A program made the position numbers and the translations under genes. A stretch of 64,000 nt of DNA from Chthonomonas calidirosea (GTDB lineage: Bacteria; Armatimonadota; Fimbriimonadia; Fimbriimonadales; Fimbriimonadaceae), in assembly GCA_945882415.1 (NCBI GenBank), contig CAMCWC010000004.1, positions 124,001-188,000 of the forward strand, in the 5' to 3' direction. A model generated the notes under the pieces. That model saw nothing but the letters and a program-made list of their open reading frames with translations, ran no database searches and was not told the origin of the DNA. Position 1 is the first letter of the stretch, and each line of letters opens with the position of its first letter. This document shows, one piece after another, positions 28,544 to 37,586 of the stretch.

Positions 28544-30039
28544 TTAAGTCTCTACTTGTTGCGAACCGAGGCGAGATTGCCTGCCGGATTTTTCAAACGT
28601 GCCGTGAATTGGGGATTCGAACGATTGCGGTTTACAGCGATGCCGATGCGGGTTTGCGCTTTGTGCGTGAGGCAGACGTTGCAATTCGTCTCGGCCCGGG
28701 TCCGGCCTCCGAGAGCTACCTTCGTGCAGACCTGATTTTGGCGGCGGCAATCGAACATGGAGCGGACGCTATCCATCCTGGTTACGGATTTCTCAGCGAA
28801 CGAGCCGAGTTTGCGGAAGCATGTATCGCCGCAGGAATCCGGTTTGTTGGGCCAAGCGGCGCGGCAATGCGGAAGCTGGGCACAAAAGCCGACGCAAAAG
28901 CGCTTGCACGCCTCGCTGAAGTTCCTTCGGTGCCTGGGTTCGAAGGCCAGGGACGCCTCGAAGAACTGCAGGCCGCAGCGGTAGGCATCGGCTACCCGGT
29001 GATGCTGAAAGCATCCAGTGGCGGCGGTGGGCGCGGAATGCGCATCGTGCACGACCCAAGCGCCTTTGCGGACGAATTCCACCTTGCCTCTGACGAAGCG
29101 CTCAAGTCATTTGGCGACGGAACAATGTTGGTCGAGAAGTACGTTCGAAACCCAAGGCACGTGGAGGTTCAGTTCATTGCGGACGGTCACGGGAATGTGG
29201 CCACGCTCTTTGAGCGAGAATGCAGCATCCAACGCCGACACCAGAAGCTCATCGAAGAGGCCCCGGCTGCCCGCGAAGTGCCATGGGAAGCCATGCGAGA
29301 GGCAACGCGCAAGCTGGTTTTGGCGGCGGAGTATGAGAACGCAGGGACAGCAGAATTCATTGTCGATCCCGAGACCGACGCGTTCTATTTCCTCGAAGTG
29401 AATGCGCGATTGCAGGTTGAGCATCCGGTCACCGAGGCGATTACGGGCGTCGATTTGGTCGCGGAACAGATTCGAGTGGCGTCAGGGCTGCCGCTCTCTT
29501 TCCCGCAACGACTGATTGATGGGGAGCGAAGTGAGATCTTTGGCCACGCCATTGAGGCCCGAATTGTTGCCGAGAATCCAGGCAAGGGCTTCGTGCCGTC
29601 GTTAGGCAAAATCCGAGCTTGGCTTACTCCGCGAAATCCCCACATTAGGGTGGATTCCGGCTTCGAAGTCGGCGATGAGGTGAGCCGATTCTACGACTCT
29701 ATGCTGGCCAAGATCATTGCGCATGGACCCGATCGGGCAACGGCAGTTCATCGGCTGCGGGCCGCGTTGTTGGACCTTCACATCCTAGGGGTCGACACCA
29801 ATGCAGGATTGATTATCGATTTGCTGGCCGATGAAACGTTCCGGTCCGGCCACATTCACACGGGGACGCTGGCTACTTTTTTAGAGACTTGGAGTGTTCC
29901 GGAACCCGGGCCGGAGCTGGCGCTCGTTGCGGCTAAAGCGACTCAGCCCCTAACGACTGGCCCCACGACTGGACCTGCTATCCAGAATGATCAACCGGCA
30001 TGGTCCATGCTCGATGGCTTCCGAAATGCGCGTCCTTAG
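28540..30039 (+). CDS. Biotin carboxylase subunit lacking the biotinyl domain
   Basis: 499 aa. An N-terminal biotin-carboxylase domain (LVANRGEIACRIFQTCRELG), ATP-grasp with KASSGGGGRGMRI and FLEVNARLQVEHPVTE, and the C-terminal BC domain (VPSLGKIRAW, VDSGFEVGDEVSRFYDSMLAKII) are intact. After about residue 450 the protein has a Thr/Pro/Gly linker and ends at AWSMLDGFRNARP. In methylcrotonyl/propionyl-CoA carboxylase alpha subunits this segment (DGWRLN-like) normally continues into the BT and biotinyl domains. The biotin domain appears lost or supplied in trans. The lipoprotein gene overlaps the end by 14 nt. Confidence 0.87.
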   Translation: MIKSLLVANRGEIACRIFQTCRELGIRTIAVYSDADAGLRFVREADVAIRLGPGPASESYLRADLILAAAIEHGADAIHPGYGFLSERAEFAEACIAAGIRFVGPSGAAMRKLGTKADAKALARLAEVPSVPGFEGQGRLEELQAAAVGIGYPVMLKASSGGGGRGMRIVHDPSAFADEFHLASDEALKSFGDGTMLVEKYVRNPRHVEVQFIADGHGNVATLFERECSIQRRHQKLIEEAPAAREVPWEAMREATRKLVLAAEYENAGTAEFIVDPETDAFYFLEVNARLQVEHPVTEAITGVDLVAEQIRVASGLPLSFPQRLIDGERSEIFGHAIEARIVAENPGKGFVPSLGKIRAWLTPRNPHIRVDSGFEVGDEVSRFYDSMLAKIIAHGPDRATAVHRLRAALLDLHILGVDTNAGLIIDLLADETFRSGHIHTGTLATFLETWSVPEPGPELALVAAKATQPLTTGPTTGPAIQNDQPAWSMLDGFRNARP

Positions 30040-31483
30040 TTTATTTGCGGTTTGCATACTGCTCGTTGGTTGCCGAATCGAGTATCCACCGGAAAAGCCG
30101 AAGGTCGGAGCATGGTACTGGCACAGCCCGGTCGAAGTGACGCCGATCCAAGCTCGCGAGGCAAGGAGCGCCGGGCTAAATGAAATCTATGTACGAGCCG
30201 GGACCCTAACCTACGACGGCGAGCGGTACCTAGTTCACCTTCGGCAAGAATGGAAGCAAAGCGAGAAGTTTGGCGTCCGGCTCGTTTACAACGCAGACGC
30301 AGGCGCACTTCGGCACATCGCTTCCGCGCTGGGCGATTCGTCGAATTCAACTGAAAGCTCCGAGAAGAAAGAACTTCTGATTCGACAGATTGCCGACGAG
30401 ATCGGCAACGCTTACCATGCCGACGAGACACTTGCCGAAGACGCCGGGCTAACCGTCATAGGGATTCAACTGGACTTCGACTTGCCGCAGAGTCGGCTAC
30501 GAGATTACGCGAGGTTAGTACGCAAGATTCGTGAACGGTTAGTGAATCGTGAAGTCTCGGTCACCGCACTTCAATCATGGGTCGGGACGCCGGAGTTTAA
30601 GGAGCTTCAGGAAGCGACAAGCTGGACGGTCCCGCAGCTGTATGAGGGGTACCTCGGCGAGGGACCTGAGAAGATGCACCTGAGCGACTTTGGACAACTG
30701 AAGCGCACGGTTGAGAAGCTCAACGAATCCGGGCACTGGTACCGAATTGGGATTCCGGTATACAGTCAGGCTTACCTGTTCGATGAGCGAGGGCGGTTTG
30801 TGACGGTGCACCGCGGCCTCACGCTGGAACAAGCATATAGGCATCCCGCAATGGAATTCGAGAAGCACACATCGAACCATGGAGAGCAACTCGTGCGGTT
30901 CCGGGCGACGAAAGCGGGAGCGGATGGGCGGGGCAAGGGGTACCGATTGATGTACGCGGTCACGGGACCGGAAACGGTTCGCGAGTTTATGGAAGCCCTC
31001 GGCAAACTTCCGGGCGGAAAGCGGCAGGGGGTGATCCTGTATCGTTGGACCGGGGATGAGACGCCGCAAATCTGGACCGGGCTAAAACCAGGGTTTGACG
31101 TCGGGCTGAACATAGAGACCGAAGTTCGACGCGACGTTGCGGCGCTTGTGGACGCGAATGGCAAGTTGCAGAACGAGGTGGCAATCAAGCTGGTCCAAGG
31201 TGACCTCACGACCATGAGCCTCGACCCTAGAGGGATGCGGGTCGATCTTGAATGGCGTGGGGTGACCATTTCTCAAGTCAGATCTCGTCGGCTAAAATTC
31301 TCCGGCACAACTCCGGAGCTGGTTTCAAAGATGACCCTGCTCGGGCCAGGGTTGGAGGCCGGGCAAAAGACAGTCGTTTACTTGATGGCAGAAGGAAATG
31401 GAGAGCTAGTCGTTACGGTGACGGGGAAGTCAATCTCGGGCAAGACTGTCACTTACAGACCCGTTCGGTTAGAATTGAAATAA
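30026..31483 (+). CDS. DUF3142-family lipoprotein
   Basis: 485 aa. The signal peptide ends in a lipobox (LFAVCILLVGC, Cys about residue 15), so the protein should be lipid-anchored outside the membrane. The mature N-terminal half resembles DUF3142: an opening KVGAWYWHSP and the TIM-barrel-like strand VIGIQLDFDLPQSRLRDY. The C-terminal part (EVAIKLVQGDLTTM onward) looks like a beta-sandwich. ATG 30026 is chosen because it starts the signal peptide. It overlaps the next lipoprotein gene by TAATG, indicating a functional pair. Activity unknown. Confidence 0.78.
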   Translation: MRVLSLFAVCILLVGCRIEYPPEKPKVGAWYWHSPVEVTPIQAREARSAGLNEIYVRAGTLTYDGERYLVHLRQEWKQSEKFGVRLVYNADAGALRHIASALGDSSNSTESSEKKELLIRQIADEIGNAYHADETLAEDAGLTVIGIQLDFDLPQSRLRDYARLVRKIRERLVNREVSVTALQSWVGTPEFKELQEATSWTVPQLYEGYLGEGPEKMHLSDFGQLKRTVEKLNESGHWYRIGIPVYSQAYLFDERGRFVTVHRGLTLEQAYRHPAMEFEKHTSNHGEQLVRFRATKAGADGRGKGYRLMYAVTGPETVREFMEALGKLPGGKRQGVILYRWTGDETPQIWTGLKPGFDVGLNIETEVRRDVAALVDANGKLQNEVAIKLVQGDLTTMSLDPRGMRVDLEWRGVTISQVRSRRLKFSGTTPELVSKMTLLGPGLEAGQKTVVYLMAEGNGELVVTVTGKSISGKTVTYRPVRLELK

Positions 31484-33657
31484 TGTCGACACGACGGGTG
31501 GGTTTTGTGATTGGAAGCATCGCGGCAAGCGCGTTGGTGCTGGCCTGTACCGGCGAATTCTACGATACGGTCTATTTCAACTCCCCGGATGTCGACTGGG
31601 GCGTGCCGCCTTCGCCAATGGTGATCTCTAGCTGGGACGAGCGGTCTCCGAGATCGAACCCTTTCTACAACAACCGCTACCAGTCTGAGAACGATATCTA
31701 CACGCGAGAGGAAAAGGCGACCAAGCTCGACGGGCGACTTGCCGCGGAGCTAGCAAAGCAGAACTACCGCGCGGCCAGCATCACGGCAAAGGCTCAGTTT
31801 GATTTCACCCAGGGGAAGATTGAGCGGTATCGGCTGCTGCGAGAGGCCACTCAACTCGCGGCAGCCAAGCCGTCTGCCGATTGGGGACGATTCTTTGCTG
31901 CGTATCGGAAGGAAGGCAGCAAGGCGGGTTCTGGTGTTGCGGAACTCGCTTCGATCACGAGTCCCGTCGTGTTGCCTTTTGCCTTGTACGTTCGAGCGGA
32001 TGCCGAGCAGGACTCGGCCAAGGCGGCGGCTTTGTTTGGGCAGGCGGCTCGGCTAAACGGTCCACGAAAGTTGCCCGCAACCGTGATGGCAGCGAGGAAG
32101 GGAATGGACGCGGCTTACCCATTTGAGGGCAGTCCGGTACCAAAAAATCGATCGCTGGGTTTGGCGGCAGTCACTCGGTTCCAGGCGATTACTCAGGATC
32201 CTTCGGCCACTCGATTTCGCTGGAATGCTCAGCATTGGCTCGTGCGACCGTTGTTTGCAAACAAGCAATACGATCAAGCTGCGCTCAGATACCTTCGGCT
32301 CGTCGGCAGCGCAACGCAAGAGAGCGATGAGCTGAGTGCGCTTAGTAGTTTTAGGAAGGCGTACCTGCGACTTTCGCCCGCCCAAGCGAAATCCTTCCGA
32401 GCCGGAATCCTCGCGGACCAGACGCTCGCCGAAGAGTATCTAGCGTTTAGGCTTTATCACTTCTATCGTAGTTGGGAAGATGAGAATCCCAAAGCAGACC
32501 TAAAAGCGCTTAGTGCTTTGGCCAAAGAAGTAACAGACCGATACCCACAGCTTCGACCGGAACTTGCGGCCAGAGTTGCCGAGATCGCTTTCTTGGCGAA
32601 GGACTATCCGCGAGCTATCGTGCTTGCAAAGAACGTTCCTTCAACGGCAAAGGGCGCTGACTTAGCGTCGTATGTGCTTGCTGCCGCCTACGAAAAGCAA
32701 GGCAAGCAAGCTGAGACCCTGAAAATCCTTGAGCAATTCGAATCGAAGTACCCCAAGAGCTACCTGAAGAATCCGGCGATTGAGTATCGGGCTTCTTTGC
32801 ACATTCGGAACAAGGAACTTGTGCTGGCTCTGGCAGATTTCGAAAAGCTTGAGTACCGCATGGATGTTGCGTATTTGCTTGACGTCCGCATGAGTCCCGA
32901 AGAGATTAACCTCGTGGCAACCGAGAGGAAGGCTCAGCCTGATGCCGACAAATACCGGCTCGCGTACGGGTATCGACTACTTCGCAAAGGTGGATATTCA
33001 GAGGCGGAAGCGGCCTTTAGTTCGATTCCCGAGGCTCGAAGAAAGAAGCTCGCAGAGGTAGGCGAACGTAACTATGCCTGGCTCCAAGACGAGTCTGGCC
33101 TTCTGGACACTATTCCTGACCCGTTGCAGACGACTCGCGACCTAAAGGCGCTTGAAGAGAAAATTGCGCGATCGTCGGGTAGCGCGAAAGCATCGGCCAA
33201 GTATGAACTTGCAAGCTATTTCTACAATCGCCGAAACCTGCTGCTCTACAATGCGTCATTGTGGCAAGGCGGACGCGGTGTATTGGTCGGACTGAACACG
33301 GGAATCACGGACCAATCCGATAAGAGCGCGGTAAGCGAACACTGTTTCGAACATGAGGCACTGGCGCAAGCTCGGAGAATATGTCTGGAGATTGCGAGCG
33401 AGCATCCTAAGGAAGCGACCACGGCCAAGGCGCTTTATCGCGCTGCGACGGCCACCCGCCGACTCGCCGACTTCAACAGCTGGTGGCGATACGAAACTTC
33501 GGCAACGTACTACAACGGGGCGGCAGATCTACTAAAGCGCGTTTACACGGAGTTTCCCGCAAGTGAGCTCTCCGCAAACGCAAAGAAGTACGAGTCGGTG
33601 TATCGAGAAGAAGGCAAGGAAAACGCGCAGTCTTCTCTGTTCGCGGCCACGCGTTAG
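31483..33657 (+). CDS. Large helical-repeat (TPR-like) lipoprotein
   Basis: 724 aa. It starts at ATG 31483, coupled to the DUF3142 gene, with a signal peptide and lipobox (IAASALVLAC). Most of the rest consists of alpha-helical repeats resembling TPR units, e.g. YVLAAAYEKQGKQAETLKIL and YRLAYGYRLLRKGGYSEAEA. A C-terminal part around residue 575 contains a Tyr/Trp-rich segment (YFYNRRNLLLYNASLWQG). It may scaffold an envelope assembly with the DUF3142 protein. No enzymatic motif is seen. Confidence 0.75.
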   Translation: MSTRRVGFVIGSIAASALVLACTGEFYDTVYFNSPDVDWGVPPSPMVISSWDERSPRSNPFYNNRYQSENDIYTREEKATKLDGRLAAELAKQNYRAASITAKAQFDFTQGKIERYRLLREATQLAAAKPSADWGRFFAAYRKEGSKAGSGVAELASITSPVVLPFALYVRADAEQDSAKAAALFGQAARLNGPRKLPATVMAARKGMDAAYPFEGSPVPKNRSLGLAAVTRFQAITQDPSATRFRWNAQHWLVRPLFANKQYDQAALRYLRLVGSATQESDELSALSSFRKAYLRLSPAQAKSFRAGILADQTLAEEYLAFRLYHFYRSWEDENPKADLKALSALAKEVTDRYPQLRPELAARVAEIAFLAKDYPRAIVLAKNVPSTAKGADLASYVLAAAYEKQGKQAETLKILEQFESKYPKSYLKNPAIEYRASLHIRNKELVLALADFEKLEYRMDVAYLLDVRMSPEEINLVATERKAQPDADKYRLAYGYRLLRKGGYSEAEAAFSSIPEARRKKLAEVGERNYAWLQDESGLLDTIPDPLQTTRDLKALEEKIARSSGSAKASAKYELASYFYNRRNLLLYNASLWQGGRGVLVGLNTGITDQSDKSAVSEHCFEHEALAQARRICLEIASEHPKEATTAKALYRAATATRRLADFNSWWRYETSATYYNGAADLLKRVYTEFPASELSANAKKYESVYREEGKENAQSSLFAATR

Positions 33658-34757
33658 AGAGAAGCTATTGCGCGGGTTGGGTTGGTTGAGACGTTCAAAT
33701 GGGTTTGGGCTAGTTGTTGCCATCTCTGCAACTGCGCAGGGGTTAGAACGCTCTCGATGCGTGCGTTATCTGCTGGACTCGTAGCGCCTGCGCACGAAAG
33801 TAGAACCATATAGATACTTTCAGACTGTTGAGGAACGAGGTTGAGCGCCTCCACGACTTCAGGCAGAAGGAGCGCGCTCGGACCGGCATGTTGAACCGCA
33901 GACTGAAACAGACGCTCCACATTTTCATTGCTGAGTTTCTGGAGCCGTCTCTCGGTTAGGCGTTGCATTGCCCTCTGCGTGTAGATCGGCGACTTACGCT
34001 GGACAGCGCGGACCGCTTCTGCTTGTCGAACATACTTTGGATCAGTACCGATCTCCCGAAGCCGTTCTGGATCACTGACGTCCCGTAGCATTACCGCACG
34101 AACAGAACCGGCTGGGCTGATGTAGCGCGAAGCGTAAGGGCGGCCATACATCTCCTGGACTCGACTTCGATCGGGCTCCGACAAATTTTGCACAATCGAA
34201 TACACGAGCTTTTGCGACTCAAATGCCATCCGCTGACGGTGCTCTCCTTCCCTTCGACGGCGATCTTCCCAGTACTCGTAAAGGGTTGCTCTTGGGGCGT
34301 TCTTTTTTGGGGCTACAAATTTTGGCTCGGGGATCAGTCGGTATGGGTTGTACTTTTCAAGCAGCTCGGCGACTTTCGACATGCTTTCGTCAGATAGAGA
34401 AAAGGTGTCTTTGGCCCGATCGTCCAGCCAAGGCATGAGGCCGGCTGTTCGAAGGCTCAGCTCAGAAAATCGCTTCTGTTGCGCTGGAGAAAGCGATGGA
34501 AACCAGCGGACGACCGCGAGCGCCCCTTGTCGCTGGAATCGCCAAACACCGGTGAGCTGATATCGCTCCGAGGGCGTGATGTCGCTCGTGCTTGACTGAG
34601 CTTGCTCAAGCCGCAATCGTTGGGCCGGGGTCAGGCGCAGGTCTTCTAGAGCCGCCTGATCGTTGAGTGCCATGCTCAGCAAGACGTAGCGGGGAAGCTT
34701 AACTTCGGACTGTACGAAGACCGAAATCATTGCGAGCGCGATCCCTGCGGTTGCCAT
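33654..34757 (-). CDS. Hypothetical membrane-anchored protein
   Basis: 367 aa from ATG 34757; a longer open frame to 34883 would cross the promoter of the divergent thioesterase gene. One N-terminal TM segment (residues 2-15, TAGIALAMISVFV) precedes a basic, Gln/Arg-rich helical exterior with repeated LTPAQRLRL-like words (LTPAQRLRLEQAQ, LSPAQQKRFSEL, LTPAQLQRWQQLAQ). These suggest a low-complexity helical protein similar to Spy/CpxP-like LTxxQ families. A TACATT lies 9 nt upstream. Function unknown. Confidence 0.65.
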   Translation of the reverse strand: MATAGIALAMISVFVQSEVKLPRYVLLSMALNDQAALEDLRLTPAQRLRLEQAQSSTSDITPSERYQLTGVWRFQRQGALAVVRWFPSLSPAQQKRFSELSLRTAGLMPWLDDRAKDTFSLSDESMSKVAELLEKYNPYRLIPEPKFVAPKKNAPRATLYEYWEDRRRREGEHRQRMAFESQKLVYSIVQNLSEPDRSRVQEMYGRPYASRYISPAGSVRAVMLRDVSDPERLREIGTDPKYVRQAEAVRAVQRKSPIYTQRAMQRLTERRLQKLSNENVERLFQSAVQHAGPSALLLPEVVEALNLVPQQSESIYMVLLSCAGATSPADNARIESVLTPAQLQRWQQLAQTHLNVSTNPTRAIASL

Positions 34758-34837
34758 CCTGTAACCAATGTACGCCAACTTTCGGTTCGAGCCAACCCCA
34801 TAATTTTGTTGGCGTTTGATACGGTAAACCAACGAAC

Positions 34838-35299
34838 GTGACTCCGGCTGAGTGGACCAAGTTTCTGCACCAACATTTGCCAATCACCTCCGAGATGGGA
34901 GCGAAGGTCGCAGTCGTCGGTGGGCATCAGATCGAGATTCAGTGCCCGCTTACTCCAAACATCAACCATCACGGGACAGCATTTGGAGGAAGTCTCGCCT
35001 CACTTGCCACCCTTGCCGGTTGGGTTTTGGTCAGCCATGAACTAGCGGAAAATGGGCTTTCCGATGCCCCGTTGGTGGTGCAGCGCAGCCGACTGAAGTA
35101 CCGAGCGCCGATCTCAGAGGATTTCACCGTTACGGCACGCGTTACTGAAGACCGTTTTGCGGAATTCGTGAGCCGGTATTGGCGTGCAGGATTGGCATGG
35201 ACGGCCGTGGACGTCGCGGTACTTGCCCACGGCCGGGTTTGCGTTGAGTTTAGGGGCGTTTATGTGGCGAAGCGCGGCTACGGCGTTGCGCCTAAGTAG
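34838..35299 (+). CDS. YiiD_C-type putative thioesterase
   Basis: 153 aa with a hot-dog fold of the YiiD C-terminal (thioesterase) family. HHGTAFGGSLASLATLAGW is the characteristic central-helix motif, followed by the VQRSRLKYRAPIS strand. The start is GTG 34838, with no clear Shine-Dalgarno. It is a stand-alone domain without the acetyltransferase half found in E. coli YiiD. Substrate is probably an acyl-CoA/ACP thioester. It converges on the GH2 gene, overlapping it by 22 nt. Confidence 0.85.
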   Translation: MTPAEWTKFLHQHLPITSEMGAKVAVVGGHQIEIQCPLTPNINHHGTAFGGSLASLATLAGWVLVSHELAENGLSDAPLVVQRSRLKYRAPISEDFTVTARVTEDRFAEFVSRYWRAGLAWTAVDVAVLAHGRVCVEFRGVYVAKRGYGVAPK

Positions 35300-37521
35300 C
35301 GCAAGTGCATCAGTCGGCTCAAGAATCGAGAGCCAGCCGGGTTGTTGGTGACGCATTGCGGTTGTTTGCCTAGTCCGCCAAATGGGCGCAAAGTCGTAAC
35401 GTAGCCGTGCGGATAGCGCACGAGAACGGGGGCTTCTTCGTAGGTTCGAACGTCCACTCGGTTCATGAGAACCTGGTAATCGCGGCCCCAGAATTTTGCG
35501 ATGTAGTCAATGTCGATCACCCGATCGCATGAGATGGGCATCAGGCGCTCCCATCGTTCCGCAAACCCGAGATCTTGCCAAAACTCGGCATCGAAGAACT
35601 CATATGCCGATTCTCGCCAGAACGGCGCGGGAAGGCTGGCGTCGTCCAGGAGGAACTGGATCGAGGGACGGCTTTCCGGGCGGAACCGGGTGGAGATTCG
35701 ACCCACGCCGTCTGGCGTTCCGATCAGATCGGTGAGGACTTCTGCCGGGTCGTGGATCGTCCAGCCTTCGAAGTTGGGTCGAGTGAGGACCCAGATGGGC
35801 CAGGCATTGCGGATGCCTGGGGCTTCGACGACCAACGTGAACTCGCCGGGCTGATCGCATTGCCAGTGGATTTCGGCGACCTTTCGCGCAGAGAGTGTCG
35901 GAATGGACACCGTTTCGCCGCGCCCTTCCGCGACGATGATGCCTTCGGAGCTCACGATGCTCCAGCGGACTTCGACGGTTTTGCCCTGCTCAACGGCAAG
36001 GCCGACCTTCAGAAGAATTCGCCCGACGAAGTGGTTTCGAGAATCCGCGTAGCCGGGGCGGTTTCCGCCGTGCTTCCAGCTTGGACGACGGACGGGGATT
36101 TGGTAGAAGACATCGGTCGAGTTCCAGGTCTCGATTTCGCCCGGATCGAATCGGGCGGCGTTCCAATCATCCATGAAACCGGCGGTCGAAATTGGGGTGT
36201 CTCGCAGCCCGGTGATGACGTAGCCTGAAAAGTCCGGCCGAGCGCGGACGTGCTCGGTGACGGCTTTTCGCACGAACAGCGCCTTTTGGCGGCTGGATTC
36301 CATGAGCCGGAAATGGCGGTTTTCGGTGGGAGCGGTGGCGAAGCGGTTTTTGGTGAGGAAGTGCGGGAGGTCGTATTGCCAGCGGACGCCTTTTGCGTTT
36401 CGATTGACGTCGCCGCTGGCCCAGAAGGGGTCCACTTTTCGGAGGGCTTCTAGGTTGCGGTGGACGTCGGTGTCGTTGGTTTCGCCGAGGAGGGTTGGGC
36501 GTTCGCCGTGGTTGCCGGTGTTGAGGCAGTCGAGGACGCTGGGGAAGAACTGGGTGTCGCAGTAGGGGTGGAAGTCGTCGAAGGTTCCGAACTCGCGGAG
36601 GTCGCCGCCGTACATTTCGGCACCGCCGGAGTTGTCGCGGACGAGGGGGCAGCCGGTGGTTTTCTGGACGAGTTCGACCAATTCTTGGCGGAACTCGACT
36701 GGGATGCCTTCGCCGAGTTCGCAGCCGATGGTCCAGGCGATGATGGACGAGTGGTGCGCGTATTGCCGGACGATGGCTTCGAGTTCCTTTCGGATTTGGC
36801 CGAGGCGCTCGGGTTGGCTGGATGGGTTCCAGAGCGGGAGTTCGAGCCAGCCGACTAGGCCGTATTCGGCGAGCAGGTCGAGGTAGCGATGGGGCGGGGC
36901 CCAGAGGCAGAACTTGACGGTATTGAAGCCGAAGGAGCGGATTTGCTCGAGCTCGGCGCGGATGGTGGCTTCGGGCGGGTTTGGATGGCCGAGTTCGGGA
37001 TACCAACCCCAGTGCAGGATGCCGCGCATGTAGAAGGGGGCGCCGTCGACGAGGATGTGCGGGCCGTCTACAGATGCTCGGCTGGTGGGCACGGATTGGG
37101 CAGCGGAAGGAGCGGTGTCGATTTCGACTTCTCGGAATATTCCGCCAAAGGTGTGGAAGACGTAGGGCAGGAAGCCGCTGGCGGCTTCTTCGACCGGGTA
37201 GTTGAGACCGCCGTTTTTGGTGACGCGGACGGTTAGGAGGACGCTTTGGCCCTGGTACTTCTTAATCGGCACTTCCCAGGCGTCCCAGATTCCGCGGTGG
37301 CGGGTGACGACTTCGCGGTTAATCAGGACGTCCGCGGCGTAGCTGACGCCGTGGAAGCGGAGGACTTGGGCGTCCGGCGGAATGGTAAGTTCGAGCTCGT
37401 ACACAACCGGGCCTTCATCGAAAACGGGCAGGTCTTCGTTCCATGCGTGCGGGATGGTGATGGCCTGCGGGCCGTCGCCATAGTCCACGGTCCAGCCCGA
37501 GAGAAGCGGTTGTGCGCTCAT
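35278..37521 (-). CDS. Glycoside hydrolase family 2 protein
   Basis: 747 aa with the GH2 order: N-terminal jelly roll (residues ~1-140), then TIM barrel (ILHWGWYPELGHPNPPEATI). The acid/base candidate lies in WTIGCELGEG, where the usual Asn before Glu is Cys, and the nucleophile candidate is in LLGETND. A further beta-domain region follows (residues ~490-600). It has no signal peptide, so it is probably cytoplasmic. Substrate unknown (beta-glucuronidase or beta-galactosidase-like). CTAATA lies 6 nt upstream of the ATG. A palindrome like the extragenic repeats occurs inside it (35800-35820). Confidence 0.85.
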   Translation of the reverse strand: MSAQPLLSGWTVDYGDGPQAITIPHAWNEDLPVFDEGPVVYELELTIPPDAQVLRFHGVSYAADVLINREVVTRHRGIWDAWEVPIKKYQGQSVLLTVRVTKNGGLNYPVEEAASGFLPYVFHTFGGIFREVEIDTAPSAAQSVPTSRASVDGPHILVDGAPFYMRGILHWGWYPELGHPNPPEATIRAELEQIRSFGFNTVKFCLWAPPHRYLDLLAEYGLVGWLELPLWNPSSQPERLGQIRKELEAIVRQYAHHSSIIAWTIGCELGEGIPVEFRQELVELVQKTTGCPLVRDNSGGAEMYGGDLREFGTFDDFHPYCDTQFFPSVLDCLNTGNHGERPTLLGETNDTDVHRNLEALRKVDPFWASGDVNRNAKGVRWQYDLPHFLTKNRFATAPTENRHFRLMESSRQKALFVRKAVTEHVRARPDFSGYVITGLRDTPISTAGFMDDWNAARFDPGEIETWNSTDVFYQIPVRRPSWKHGGNRPGYADSRNHFVGRILLKVGLAVEQGKTVEVRWSIVSSEGIIVAEGRGETVSIPTLSARKVAEIHWQCDQPGEFTLVVEAPGIRNAWPIWVLTRPNFEGWTIHDPAEVLTDLIGTPDGVGRISTRFRPESRPSIQFLLDDASLPAPFWRESAYEFFDAEFWQDLGFAERWERLMPISCDRVIDIDYIAKFWGRDYQVLMNRVDVRTYEEAPVLVRYPHGYVTTLRPFGGLGKQPQCVTNNPAGSRFLSRLMHLRYLGATP
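35800..35820. repeat. CCAGGCAT-type palindrome inside a coding sequence
   Basis: Eight-bp arms CCAGGCAT and ATGCCTGG flank TGCGG. This is the core of the repeats at 12.7-13.3 kb with a changed centre, here in frame in the GH2 gene (encoding PGIRNAW). Confidence 0.5.
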
Positions 37522-37527
37522 ACAGCG

Positions 37528-37533
37528 TATTAG
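37528..37533 (-). promoter_or_regulatory. -10-like hexamer adjacent to GH2 start
   Basis: CTAATA (or overlapping TAATAC) lies 5-6 nt before the GH2 ATG on the minus strand. A leaderless message is possible. Confidence 0.35.
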
Positions 37534-37586
37534 ACCGCTAACTTGCGAATCTTACAAGCGTCTATATCCATTGTCATGGAGGAACG

